This document shows, piece after piece, positions 24,385-36,220 of a stretch of DNA of 64,000 nucleotides; position 1 is the first letter of the stretch, and every line of letters starts with the position of its first letter. The stretch spans positions 1,445,342 through 1,509,341 of the forward strand of contig SCFE01000088.1 of the NCBI GenBank assembly GCA_004352715.1, written 5' to 3'. Source of the stretch: Hofstenia miamia. Its lineage: Eukaryota > Xenacoelomorpha > Acoela. The translations under genes were made by a program, and so were the position numbers. Under the pieces are notes generated by a model. That model did no database searches and was not told the origin of the DNA. It saw only the letters and a list, made by a program, of their open reading frames with translations.

Positions 24385-25006
24385 CCAAATTGGAGAAAAG
24401 ATTTTGAAAAGAAGCGATATTTATTTCAATCATGGACAAAAACTTTGTATGACGCTATGAATGTGACGAATGCCTTCAATTATTTGCCAAATGCTTGGCA
24501 AATTTTCAAAAGTTTCGCATTTTCTCTAGGTAAAGAAATACTAAGAAACAAAAATTTCAGTTATTTATTCTTGTTTGGTGGAACTATTTTTAATAATATT
24601 AATATAATCATCCCATTCCTATAAGTCAATTGAATTACTAAATCCCAAGCTTATTTTTGCTGAGCTAACGTATACTTCACACACTGCAAAATTCAATTAT
24701 CCTCCGTGGTTCATCCTTTGCAGAATTATCAACTTTGTTAGAGTTCTCACCCAATTTCTATCAACAAAGTTTTGGTAAATATCTCCTTTGAACGTCTACT
24801 GCTTGCAAATTTCCCAGTCCTTTCCCAAACTATATTGAGAAATAAAAATCGTTTAGCTGTTTTCATAGCTTCTTTATGCCCAACTATGTTAATAAGTATA
24901 TGGTATTCCCATAATGCAAATTGGGATTTCATGAACTTTAAATCTCGCAGAGTGATATTTGATTTATCTAAACATTGTCCATTTGGAATACTTCCTACAC
25001 ATTTTG
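24385..25006. other. Unique sequence between duplicate segments
   Basis: Contains an unrecognised minus-strand open stretch (24747-24932) whose codon use looks somewhat coding ('HILINIVGHKEAMKTAKRF'), ending near a GT-type donor. I cannot assign it. A TTTGCCAAATGCTTGGCAAA palindrome occurs at about 24483. Confidence 0.35.
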
Positions 25007-25702
25007 TGAATGTGGCTAAGGTAGTTTCGCATTTTGTTTACGCATTAAGGGGATAACAGATTTATAAAGTACATTGAAAAATGTTATACCATTTTCTTCT
25101 CTGAGATTGTCCAAGGTATTGCTTATTCACTTATCTATTTATCTATCTAACTGTAATGGTTATTCACTTATCTATTTATCTATCTAACTGTAATGGGTGA
25201 CAACAAGGCTCATTATTGGAAGTGTGGCAATTTAATACAAATTCGAACGTCTAAGTAATGCCATGAACTTCTATAACACTAACTGGATTGGAACAAATGA
25301 AAAAAAACAGCAACATATGGCCGATTTCACTCAGTCATTGAATTATTCCGCTCTTCAATTCACTAATAGAAGAGTGGAATTAATGAATGATTGACTGAAA
25401 TCGGCCAAATGTTGCGGGTAAATGATAATTTGTTCCAGCCAGTTTGTGTTTAGAAGTTCATGGTAATGGTTTCACGGTTAAAATTTTAAATATCTTTTAC
25501 TAGAAAAATGCTGCTGCACAAGCACATCTCAACAATCAAATGTGGTTGAAACAGTGTAAATGACATTACAAAACTATCATGCAATGCATCAATGACTTTT
25601 CTTCAAAGTTATTAAGTTCATAAATACTGCATTATAGATTATTGATACTTCATTACTGGGTAATTAACACTAGAAGGTCCGTAAAAATCAACCCCCTTTA
25701 AC
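25007..25702 (+). repeat. Direct duplicate segment, copy 2
   Basis: Second copy of 23721-24384, with a 39-bp internal tandem at about 25122-25197 and scattered substitutions. Includes the second foldback MITE at 25261-25463, flanked by TAATG. Confidence 0.85.
25261..25463. mobile_element. Foldback MITE, second copy
   Basis: Same 203-bp palindrome as 23939-24141 with few changes, several of which improve arm pairing (atcggccaaatgttgc here versus atcatccaaatgttgc in copy 1). TAATG flanks are at 25256-25260 and 25464-25468. Confidence 0.7.
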
Positions 25703-25724
25703 AGTTAATTATGCCCTAGTAAAA

Positions 25725-27585
25725 GTTTGAAAAATTTGAATAAAAATTCCAAATTAGTGCTAAATTTTGGGATTTTATTTGCAAATCCGTTACAAATATT
25801 TAGCAATTATTTGCCAAATGCTTGGCAAATTTTCCAAAGATTTGGCAAATATTTGCCAAAACTTTCTATATTTGTTGCTAATTTATTTCTCAAATTTCTA
25901 CGTACTTATCAAACATTAGCCAATTCGTCTTACAAATAACATTTTGTCTCCATCATACTTATTTATTTAAAATAGCAGTTAATTGGACTGCTTCTACAAA
26001 ATACAATATAACGTATACAGCTAGGATAGACAAACAACACTAGGGATATACCGGAATCCGGTATTCTATGAAATCGACAATTACACAAACTTGATTTAAA
26101 AATTCATTTTCAAGAAAAAACTTACATTTTTTCTACGATATGGAAGTTTTCAAAGAAAAAAAAGTTTTTCTGACACATCAGGACGTAGTCTATTTAATAT
26201 TTATTTAGTTTTATTCCCATGAGTTCGATATTAATTTAGAAATTAGGTTGTTCTTAATTAAACATTAGGGCATCCAAAAGCAACATCATATGTTTTCCTT
26301 TTGTATATTTTGCAGTCTGCTTAAAATTAGATGGTTTTAAGACCTGAGGTGCAGTTCAATAGGAAGTTACAAAGTCATAAAAAGTCATATTTTTGTTTTT
26401 TGAGTAATACGGCTGAAATGTTAAAAAGTAATACTTTNNNNNNNNNNNNNNNNNNNNNNNNNNNNNNNNNNNNNNNNNNNNNNNNNNNNNNNNNNNNNNN
26501 NNNNNNNNNNNNNNNNNNNNNNNNNNNNNNNNNNNNNNNNNNNNNNNNNNNNNNNNNNNNNNNNNNNNNNNNNNNNNNNNNNNNNNNNNNNNNNNNNNNN
26601 NNNNNNNNNNNNNNNNNNNNNNNNNNNNNNNNNNNNNNNNNNNNNNNNNNNNNNNNNNNNNNNNNNNNNNNNNNNNNNNNNNNNNNNNNNNNNNNNNNNN
26701 NNNNNNNNNNNNNNNNNNNNNNNNNNNNNNNNNNNNNNNNNNNNNNNNNNNNNNNNNNNNNNNNNNATATATATATATATATATATACATATATAAATTC
26801 ATTCAATTTCAATAATTGTACTTCCTGGCCTCACGCCCGAGAAGTTTAATTGCTGACCAGACCCCACTCACTGGTCGATGCGATTCTAGTACTGGCTATG
26901 TATGCTGGCTTGAGCACCTCATTAGATATACAACGATTCTTTTTCAGGCAAGCAAAATTATAGTTCTGCTTGTTAATCTGATTATGTACAGTTTTTTTTT
27001 TCTTTTCATTCAATATACCTCTGACTCAGAGTAATATTTTAATGTTTGTTAAATAATAGGAACAGCTATGTAAAAAATTCTGAGAGCCCAATATTTTTAA
27101 AAGAATGTCTAGCTAAAACGAGCCTCATTGAAAGATTCTATGTGACCAGCCGAGCCGAAAATATATTCAATAACAATTTGCTCAACATTTTGGCCACAAA
27201 GCATTAAAATTTAAGCATTTACAATTATGCACACGATGTTTCTTTGCTTTCAAGTAGTACTAATTGTGCATTAATTTTTCTCATTATATGTAAATATTTT
27301 AATTGTTTTCAATTTTAATCAATGAAAACATAAAATATTCGTTAAATTGGTTTTAAAGAATTTCGAAATAGTATATTTAATATATACATGGTTTTTCCAT
27401 CAAGTATGCTGTAATTAAAGGAATATACAAATTATACAAATTTGGATAATTTGGCCATTATTTGGCAAATATTTGCCAAATATTTGGAAAATTGCCATTT
27501 TAAAAAAATCATGCATTTTTATCCAAATATTTTGCAATTATTTGTCAAGTTTTTCTAACGTATTTACTTGGGTGACTACTATAAT
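25725..27585. repeat. Region bracketed by TTTGCCAAATATTTGGCAAA palindromes
   Basis: Palindromic ATTTGGCAAATATTTGCCAAA blocks at about 25806-25864 and 27455-27500 are inversely related and could be the subterminal repeats of one element of about 1.8 kb. The interior contains a gap (26438-26766), a TA microsatellite, and a TACCGGAATCCGGTA palindrome at about 26050, also seen in altered form near 38270-38370. No transposase recognised. Confidence 0.35.
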
Positions 27586-27941
27586 TTCACAAATTAGTGT
27601 TGATTTGAAAGCGGAAAAAACATTCGTTCATTTTATGACAAAGATATAGCAAATGGTTTTAAAAAATAAATTGCAATCATATTAGCATTTGTAAATACTG
27701 ACTTAGAGCAGTCTTCATAAAACATTTTTGTCGTGTTTGAGCAGTCTCAATTAGCACATTATCCTTGCGTTACTTTTATTTGGATTTGTGGAAATTTCTT
27801 TTGACTACCAGAAGCTGATGAAATTGTAGGTATGGGAGCTTCGCGTGGGTGAGCAAAACTACTAAAAATGTTGTCTCACAATTGTTCAACTAAGCATATG
27901 AAAACATATTTTCTGTTAATTTACTCAGAAGTTGACTCTCA

Positions 27942-28077
27942 TTAAAGGAACCATGCATTGATGGGAGCAATATCACTAATGTTTAAGAGAATAGCTACTA
28001 GCAATCTACGAGCTCCTTGCTTTGCTGAATAAGGTGTTATCATTTGGTCAATTCTATCAACACTGACTTTGCTTTTA
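27942..28077 (-). pseudogene. piggyBac-like transposase fragment
   Basis: After a GTTTTATAG acceptor the minus strand reads KSKVSVDRIDQMITPYSA..., ...GARRLLVAILLNISDIA... and PINAWFL, then a stop. The vD..Dqm..pYs / rRw...f.n..diA..NA pattern is the end of the piggyBac transposase catalytic core. Only this one exon-like piece is visible; upstream blocks were not found. Assignment rests on motif memory alone. Confidence 0.5.
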
Positions 28078-28099
28078 CTATAAAACAGTACTGTTAGAT

Positions 28100-30465
28100 T
28101 TACTTATCTAAGAAGCATTGAAGTGTGAATGCTTATTAATACAAGAATAAATATTCACTTTTTAATGGGTTTACATTGGTAGGATGACAACAATATTGCA
28201 TTTGACTAAGTGTACAATTTGGTCTCCTACAAGTTATCCTTTATACTGACATTTATGCATGGGCCACTATTCTCTGATAATCTCATATTTCACTCACAAT
28301 TGTTGTTTTCTTCAATCTCAAGAACAGTGCAGATTTTAGAGATGTAAAAAAATTAGAAGTAGTAATATTATGGTCTTGTTCCAAAAATTCATTCGTCAAT
28401 TGCATTGCAACGGATTCCCTTTTGATTTATGCGTTCTTCAGCATAATAATGTCACAAATAGGGCAAAATTTCAACAATATATTTCTTATCAATTACGACT
28501 AAAGTCCTTTACCTTAACCCAAACCAACTCTACATCCCCTATTGCATTATCATCAGAAGGTTTGCATAGATAGCAGTTCCTCCTGGTTGTTCAGTGCTCA
28601 ATTCCAGTGAAGATATGAAAATAATTCCACCTTGTCAATATTAAGAAACAATTTATGAATTTGTTCCAATGAGAGTGAACAAGCGGTATTAGTTTATTTT
28701 GAGGTGACAAGATGGAATACCCCCCCCCCATTACCTTTCCAATATAATTTATGGACATAATAAATTACAACCATTTTGATAAATTTAAACGAATAATAGA
28801 AGAATATTAAATGTAAGAAAAAACTAACATTTGTGGGTGTAATAAAAGGGACAGAATTTGAAACAGAAAACGCCTTTAGCATTAATCATTTTAACTGAAT
28901 TTGTCAATAAATTTTTTGGTAAGGAATATGTATTAAATTAAAAGTTAACTATTAAAAATCAATTAATAGCTACTACCCTACCCTTAAAATATCATTATAT
29001 ATATATATATAGTTATACTCCACTATCCTACCTAGTTGCAATATATGTACATTAACGAGAAGCAGCAATTTGTTCTTAAGCAATTCTTGTAAGGTTCTCT
29101 TTTTTCCCGATCTTCTGCTTTTGTACTTACAGACTCGGACCAAGTAACACGAACTCGATTCGGAAAACCTGTTAAAAAAGATTTTTTTTGGCTACTACCA
29201 GACCATTGTCTGTTTTACAAAAGCTTACTGCACCTAAAACATTAAATTTTGTGATTCATCCCATATTTCATCATTCGAATTTAATTTAAGACCATTTTTC
29301 AGTACTTCTACAAAATTTATTAAATGATAGTTTAAAATTTATCCTTTTGATTATCTTCAAAATTATTTAATGAGAAATTCAAATTTGGTGGCAACCGTGA
29401 AGTAAAATTATTAGGTGTAAAATGAAATTTTTTTATATCCATTTAAATTTTGGTAGCTACAAAATGAATAAAGGGTTTTAGTAATTGCAGAGATTTAAAA
29501 AGCATACAATAATTTCAAAAAGAAACAATTGTTTTTTGAATTTCTTTTATATAAATACTCATATGACCTAAGCAAAATACTTACAATAAATTCGTCTGTA
29601 ACTTTTATGATTGAAGGGCTGCTTCATAGCATAATGCAAAAAAATTCTTTAAATATTGAGTATTTCACTTAAATTCTTCACTTTGGCCACTCGAAAATTT
29701 TCAGAATTTGTATATATTATGAAATAGTCAATTTTTCAATTGATTGTGAAATGTCAACTTGCTATGAATCTTTTGATAAAAAACAATTTTTTACATTATT
29801 CGAAATTAATTCTGGGGTTATCTTTTTTATACCCCTTAAGGAGTTTAAATAATATTCTTAGAACATCTTTGAATAATAAAAACTTTGTACAATCAATCAG
29901 CTTTCCTAGTTATTCTATTTTGGAATTTCTTACAGAATAAACTTAATTGATTTAATTTGAATATTTTTGTTGATTGAAGTTTGAGTCAAATGCCGACAAA
30001 AATTAATTAAGGCAACGATGATCACAAAATAAAATAATATTCTTCTCACTAATTGCTTTTGAAATTTAATATCAATGTATGAAGACGCTTTAGTTTTCTA
30101 TGCAATTATTATTGACAAAATTCCACATTAGTGCCAAAAGAGTGTTCCTCATATAAAGTTGAAGCTCTGCAAACAAAAAATTTAGTTTTTCTTTGGAGAA
30201 AATAACAGCATACCAGAAGTGGGTTAGTGCTGAAGCAAGATAACAAGCTGCCATCTAGAATTTCGGCGGAATTTTTTCTTTTTCGGCGGCGGAATGAACA
30301 AGCTTTTCGGCACGAAAAAGTTAATTTTCGGCGGAAATGAATTACAGTTCAATATCACAGTTAGTTTACAAATCGGCATTGTATTTAATAAAAAGTAGCT
30401 TGCTAAGGGTTTCTTCCGTCATGTTGTTTCTATCTTCGAGGAAAGAGTTTAGAACAGAGAAGAAT
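28100..30465. other. Gene-poor spacer before a 1-kb gap
   Basis: AT-rich with no supported gene. Notable small items: a C10 homopolymer at 28720-28729, a TA run near 28996-29012, an exon-like minus stretch reading GFPNRVRVTWSES just before GTAAGT (about 29128-29170), and 'ttttcggcgg' repeats at 30260-30340. The 1000-N gap (30466-31465) follows. Confidence 0.35.
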
Positions 30466-31465
30466 NNNNNNNNNNNNNNNNNNNNNNNNNNNNNNNNNNN
30501 NNNNNNNNNNNNNNNNNNNNNNNNNNNNNNNNNNNNNNNNNNNNNNNNNNNNNNNNNNNNNNNNNNNNNNNNNNNNNNNNNNNNNNNNNNNNNNNNNNNN
30601 NNNNNNNNNNNNNNNNNNNNNNNNNNNNNNNNNNNNNNNNNNNNNNNNNNNNNNNNNNNNNNNNNNNNNNNNNNNNNNNNNNNNNNNNNNNNNNNNNNNN
30701 NNNNNNNNNNNNNNNNNNNNNNNNNNNNNNNNNNNNNNNNNNNNNNNNNNNNNNNNNNNNNNNNNNNNNNNNNNNNNNNNNNNNNNNNNNNNNNNNNNNN
30801 NNNNNNNNNNNNNNNNNNNNNNNNNNNNNNNNNNNNNNNNNNNNNNNNNNNNNNNNNNNNNNNNNNNNNNNNNNNNNNNNNNNNNNNNNNNNNNNNNNNN
30901 NNNNNNNNNNNNNNNNNNNNNNNNNNNNNNNNNNNNNNNNNNNNNNNNNNNNNNNNNNNNNNNNNNNNNNNNNNNNNNNNNNNNNNNNNNNNNNNNNNNN
31001 NNNNNNNNNNNNNNNNNNNNNNNNNNNNNNNNNNNNNNNNNNNNNNNNNNNNNNNNNNNNNNNNNNNNNNNNNNNNNNNNNNNNNNNNNNNNNNNNNNNN
31101 NNNNNNNNNNNNNNNNNNNNNNNNNNNNNNNNNNNNNNNNNNNNNNNNNNNNNNNNNNNNNNNNNNNNNNNNNNNNNNNNNNNNNNNNNNNNNNNNNNNN
31201 NNNNNNNNNNNNNNNNNNNNNNNNNNNNNNNNNNNNNNNNNNNNNNNNNNNNNNNNNNNNNNNNNNNNNNNNNNNNNNNNNNNNNNNNNNNNNNNNNNNN
31301 NNNNNNNNNNNNNNNNNNNNNNNNNNNNNNNNNNNNNNNNNNNNNNNNNNNNNNNNNNNNNNNNNNNNNNNNNNNNNNNNNNNNNNNNNNNNNNNNNNNN
31401 NNNNNNNNNNNNNNNNNNNNNNNNNNNNNNNNNNNNNNNNNNNNNNNNNNNNNNNNNNNNNNNNN

Positions 31466-31952
31466 GTTTAAATAGTTGTACCTAGGTAGGGTTAAATTTA
31501 ATTGTGATTGGGAATTATGGACGTCATTTGGTATGTAGAAGCAATTTGTGTCTCCTGCACTTAGGAACGACTTGAAGTTAAGGTTGGCTAGGGAGGACTT
31601 CAAAAAATCGATGGTATATTTATATTCATCTTTACCTATGTAATGGTTAATAAAAATCAAATATGTGTGCTGAGGGGCATTCATATTTTAAAATTAGCTT
31701 AGGGCTGTTGCTGTTGCACAGCGTTAGAAGCCCTCCTTTTCTTCCTAAGTAGTTTTTAATTTCGGATGTTAAATCCGAAATTTTTGTTTCTTGCAAAAAG
31801 ATATACTCGTGGCTATGAGTTTTAAGAGCTTCAACTATATTAATAAGTTTCGTAGGGCAAGCAATACCATTTGCATTATAGTTTATTATTTTTAACATAC
31901 TTACACAAAGGGTAAGGGTGAGGAGAACCTGTTTTGGCATGAGGGCATTCAA
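31466..31952 (-). pseudogene. LINE-3 ORF2, endonuclease N-terminal part
   Basis: Minus-strand translation begins near 31952 with 'LKIINYNANGIACPTKL', 'EYIFLQETKISDLT' and 'NYLGRKGG', the N-terminal catalytic blocks of APE-type endonucleases (NxNG.., xQET.). It continues after a frame change at about 31684 with 'YLIFINHYIGKDEYKYTIDF' and 'SAGDTNC', the GDfN block. The reading then enters the 1000-bp gap, where the RT should lie. The frame break and the artefactual duplication just upstream mean intactness cannot be judged. Confidence 0.75.
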
Positions 31953-32317
31953 AGGAAAAGGGGTTTAGGTTGAGGAGACAAGGTTGCTAAGTGTAGAAGG
32001 CGTCATTATGGGTGGACTGCTACTTTCGAGGGCTTGACAAGCTTTAGATAAAATAGGGCTAGATGGTGCCTGTAACNAAGCAATACCATTTACATTATAG
32101 TTTATTATTCTTAACATACTTACACAAAGAGTAAGGGTGAGGAGAACCTGTTTTGGCATGAGGACATTCAGAGGAAAAGGGGCTTAGGTTGAGGAGACAA
32201 GGTTGCTAAGTGTAGAAGGCGTCATTATGGGTGGACTGCTACTTTCGAAGGCTTGACAAGCTTTAGATAAAATAGGGCTAGATGGTGCCTGTAACTTACG
32301 TGGGGACGCGGGCAATG
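31858..32317. repeat. Near-identical tandem segment around single N at 32097
   Basis: 31858-32096 and 32098-32317 are the same LINE-3 sequence with a few substitutions (ggcattcaaagg / gacattcagagg; tcgaggg / tcgaagg). The isolated N joins them. Most likely two alleles or overlapping contigs were concatenated. Confidence 0.85.
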
Positions 32318-32957
32318 GTGACGTATTCTTCCTCTTCAATGGTGAGTGGGTGCCTCCACTGGCATGCCGAAAGTGAGTTCTCCGAGTCATAGTAGGAGGC
32401 AGTGAAGTTGTCTTTAGAGGCTTCACAGGAGTCTGTGGTTGAACTTCCACCACTTCTTGCAAATCTTCTGTTGCCTTAGGTTGCTGTTGTTCTAGTTGTT
32501 GGCATTGTTGTTTGCGTTCTTCAAATTTCTTTGTTCTTTCCTCATAGGCTACCCGCCTATAAGCGTCTTGAACTTCTTTGACCCACTCTGGGGCTGGCAT
32601 GTGACTTTGGGCAAAGCACTTAGAGTGTCCAGTGAAAAAACAATTGCTGCAGATTGTGATTGCAGGACAATCGCAGATCACCATGAGCTCATCTACTGCA
32701 TGAAAACCTCCTCTACTTTTAGTAAGTTCGCTCCAGGAGTAGAGGCAGCATTGCTCTGTCCAGTTGCTTACTTTCACTGTGACTGTAGACTGTAGGGAGT
32801 TGAAATTGTTCCTGTGCTCTATGGACTCAATCTTAGAGAACTCACTTAAGCCAGATCTGCACTGCAAGAGAGCAAACTGGTCCTCTGTCTTCCACTTGGC
32901 AATGTCCTGCCAGGTTGCTATGGATTTATTGCCACCAATGCAAGCTAAAAGGCACAC
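32184..32957 (-). CDS. LINE-3 ORF1-like protein
   Basis: An uninterrupted 257-residue minus-strand frame immediately upstream of the endonuclease ORF, in the ORF1 position. The N-terminal half is globular (residues 1-120) and contains one zinc-knuckle-like motif, CSNCFFTGHSKC, preceded by CDCPAIT (about residues 95-118). A Gln-rich predicted coiled coil follows ('RKQQCQQLEQQQ', about 140-165). The C-terminal tail is Pro/Ser/Lys-rich with TPVKPLK, SPLKRK and SPLPASPRK. This architecture fits an RNA-binding ORF1. The start could lie upstream of 32957. The last part is duplicated across the N at 32097, so its true end may be in either copy. Confidence 0.65.
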   Translation of the reverse strand: MCLLACIGGNKSIATWQDIAKWKTEDQFALLQCRSGLSEFSKIESIEHRNNFNSLQSTVTVKVSNWTEQCCLYSWSELTKSRGGFHAVDELMVICDCPAITICSNCFFTGHSKCFAQSHMPAPEWVKEVQDAYRRVAYEERTKKFEERKQQCQQLEQQQPKATEDLQEVVEVQPQTPVKPLKTTSLPPTMTRRTHFRHASGGTHSPLKRKNTSPLPASPRKLQAPSSPILSKACQAFESSSPPIMTPSTLSNLVSST

Positions 32958-33340
32958 TATATTTTATGCATTTTTGTTATTTATAAATACGACATTACAG
33001 CAAGAGAGATTCTTTGTGCGTTCTGTAATAAAATTATTTCGAAAACTTTTGAATAGATGAATCGGATCTATGATAAAGAAAAACGGCATTTTCTCATGTG
33101 AATGAGAAACAAATGAGTTTCTGTAGAAAGGATTTTCTCCACAAATAGAAGAAATTACTTTACGATTAACCTAAAGTACACGACTACATACGCAATATAT
33201 AAGTGGAAAATGAGATTCTTGATGAACATTTTCAAAATATTACAAGATTAATTTTTAACTGACAATGTAGTAATAAAAGTTCATATTGTTTACTTTGTTA
33301 TTGTCCGCAAATTGCACCTTCAATGGAAATAATACCACAA
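32958..33340. other. Spacer between LINE-3 and P-like transposase
   Basis: AT-rich, nothing coding recognised. Short inverted motifs (tttctcatgtgaatgagaaa at about 33090) could be part of a transposon end. Confidence 0.3.
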
Positions 33341-33881
33341 TTATTTAAGAAAATCGGCTTTTAATATCCATACAGGCACCAACCGAACAATAAAAGGTTT
33401 TCCTATTAGTGGTTTGAGCATAAAGGCTAAAACAGTGCGTGCCAATGCACTTGGTTTATCAACTGCTCTACCAAATACGTGTCCACCCCGAAATTGCCAA
33501 CTAGGTTTAATGTAAACTTCATCAAACAGAATGAAAACGATGTTATGCTGTGATGGCTGAGCAAATACATTATGAACCAAAGTACTGTAAATTCATAATG
33601 CGATCATTTTCAACTACGTTTTAATATATACATGCATGTGGTAAAAAGAAGAGTTCACAAATAAAATTTGTCGCATAATGAAAATCTTTACGAAATGCTA
33701 TCATTATTGAGGACTCCACTGATTGGTGATAACAGTTCCTGTACTTTTCTTGTAGTAGGAAGAACAGAGAAGTTGGCTTGAAGGTATTTATATGCACCTC
33801 TGGAACTTGCATATATGTCTATGCAACAGCATGAATAAATCTCAAAATTACTTGTATCAAACGCATTAATGCAGAATTTTG

Positions 33882-33932
<51 letters not shown>

Positions 33933-36220
33933 TAGGTTTTTAAAATTGAGATTTATTCAAAGTGTGTACTACATATGCCAGGAAAAGTATTACCTAGAGC
34001 AAATCGTATTATTAGGGAAGAGTAAGGATGATTAGCTGGCATAACCAAACGCTCCAAAAACGCTATCAAAACTTCCAAAATTTGAGAATTTTCCAAACCA
34101 TTTATACAAGACAATTTGTTGACACAAACAGTAATAATGTCCTTGGAACTATGTTTGAAATTCTCGAGACGATTAATAATGGCCTCTATTATTGAATAAC
34201 TACCAAAATATTTAAATAAGACTATCAATTTGCAAATGCTTATAATAATTTCTGATAAATATATTGTAAAAATTTCATATTATTTGTGATAGTCCTATTT
34301 ACAAGCACAAAATAAACCATACCGACTGCACTTCTCCAATAGTAATGTAGAATCATCACCCAAGCCAGAGATGTGTATTGACTCAGAACTATTTAGGGAT
34401 GCTGAAATACAGTTTCTTGCAGGCGAGGTAATGTCTATCGATAGTAACTTTCGTTGTCTCACATACACGTTTCCTTTTATCCATACTAAACTATATTTAG
34501 AATCCATGCGATATTAGAATAACATGTAACAGCCGCAAATTAGGTAACAGTATGAGAGATACTCCAGTTAACAATGGGCTCACTGCCCGAAGCGGTATCT
34601 GATCACCAAGAAGCCATCCGCCATTCCGCAACAGAGTGAGGTTCCATCCATTGACAGACTCAGCTCATTCTCATTTGATCTAATCTTATTATGTGTACCC
34701 TAACTATGTGATAATAAAAAGTAGTGCAGACACTATTCGACTTAATAACTCATTCTCAGATACAGCGTAATTCTTACTAGTGTGTTAATGCGACCGTTCA
34801 CTGGCACTAACTGCTGATATAAAAATCTAGTAAACAAATAACGCAGCAGTTTCCTACCCTACATGTAGTAATAATAAATCTAACTATCGACACTAGCTGC
34901 GAAAGATTAAAAAGAGTTAAAAACCATTAAAATATATAACAAATAGCTTCCTAAACTTACGACGACATCAATATATATAACAACATTCATGTATAAAAGG
35001 CCATTTTCGGTCATTATAAGTCCAATGTAAACAATTTGGATCTAAAATAAGATAGATAACCATAAATAATAACACCTAGGGTGGCGATCTCGCCTTATCT
35101 CGCATTTGTTACTACATGCAACAAGTGAAATCGACTGATAGCCAGCTAGGCGGTGAGTAAAAAGCCTTTATACCTATTCCTAACCTATATGCGTTGTTTC
35201 GATCTAGGCAACAAACCATTTCATCCCCCACAACAGCCTATTGATCGCTACAAGCACGAATCGCCTAGCTGCGCATTTGAATTAATAATCAAACCAGTAA
35301 TAGAAGATAAGTATAATAATCCAAAGAATATAATCTATCAACTTTTCACACTGCGACGTAGCTATTTATACAGACTTTTAACAACATGTTTGCACTATTC
35401 TAACAGTCAAAACACCTGTCTTCTGTTGTAATTTGTCTTCCCACGCCCAGTGTATTGACCTCAAATTAACGAGAAGCGTATTACACTTGGCTTCTTGAAC
35501 TATATGTTTTTTGCAAATGTTTGTCCACTCACTCAATGCATGAAAGCCATTAATAGCATTCGTTCTAAACATCAAAATTTCTTTTCTTTATTTAACTGTT
35601 AAAATTGTTAGTTTTAGAATGATTATGCTACAATCTCCAACATTTACAGAAGATTTGTCACAGTATGCTTCGACCATTAAATTACAATCAATTAGAACGG
35701 ACCATTCAATTTGAAGTGGTCGCGGTACGCCTTCACAATTAATTTGATACAAACAAATCCTTCCATTAAGTTTTGATACCAAAGCTGCTACTTTATCAGG
35801 ATTAAATGAATCAAATGTAAAGGAATCCATGGCACAAAACTCGTCAATTTCATCCTATAAAAAGTTGCAAATTTTAATAATTTCATAGAACATACGCTAT
35901 GTAAAAATTTGTTCAATGCAATTATAGGAATTTATACAACTTTTTAAACCGGTATAATGCTTCGGTTAATGACACCACGCTTGTTACCTTCTTGCAAAAC
36001 AAATTGTATTTGAATAGCTCATTGATGAGGCTCCTGTTCCTTTGAATATCCCTGGTGGCTTACTTGGTCGCTCCTTTCCATTGTCTTTTGTAGTGGGGAA
36101 TCCTTCCGACCAGTGCTTTCTGCAAATAACTGTAGGTTTTGTAATTTTAATTCGTTGAGGAATTCTTGATAAGCATGCATCTATTTCAATTATGTCATTT
36201 GGAAATCTATATGCTTGCAC
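33341..36220 (-). pseudogene. P-element/THAP-type transposase, N-terminal two thirds, exon-split
   Basis: Several minus-strand segments line up with THAP-domain P-element-like transposases. The second half of a THAP zinc finger comes first, 'TVICRKHWSEGFP' then 'RPSKPPGIF' (about 36060-36130), matching the C..HW and P.PPS.F signatures. A segment after a TTTATAG acceptor follows (35588-35866). A piece 'AYKYLQANFSVLPTTRKVQ' lies at about 33750-33810. The RNase H-like start of the catalytic domain, 'IVFILFDEVYIKPSWQFRGG', then FGRAVDKPSALARTVLAFML, is at 33341-33540. A TA microsatellite (33885-33925) and an LTR-like insertion (34525-35382) interrupt it. The C-terminal FG.yR block is missing, though a relic of one exists at 3461-3840. 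Likely a dead element. Confidence 0.65.
34525..35382 (+). mobile_element. Candidate solo LTR
   Basis: Begins TGTAACAGCCGCAAATTAGG and is flanked by AACATG at 34521-34526 and 35383-35388 (the exact ends are blurred by microhomology). Contains a strong TATA box (TATAAAAGG at about 34992). Base composition is less AT-skewed than the surroundings. It interrupts the P-like transposase locus; across the flanks the minus-strand frame continues. Unrelated by eye to LTR families A and B. Confidence 0.45.

Noticed and set aside
30337-31684. Long ORFs of about 380-410 residues on both strands
   Set aside because: Almost entirely Ns of the 1000-bp gap read as open. The same applies to 52201-53148, 8563-9231 and 26331-26849.
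34295-34507. Separate LINE ORF1/FP-like domain ('SKYSLVWIKGNVYVRQRK')
   Set aside because: The resemblance is short and the stretch lies within the P-like transposase locus just beyond the LTR-like insert; I could not decide, so it is not called.
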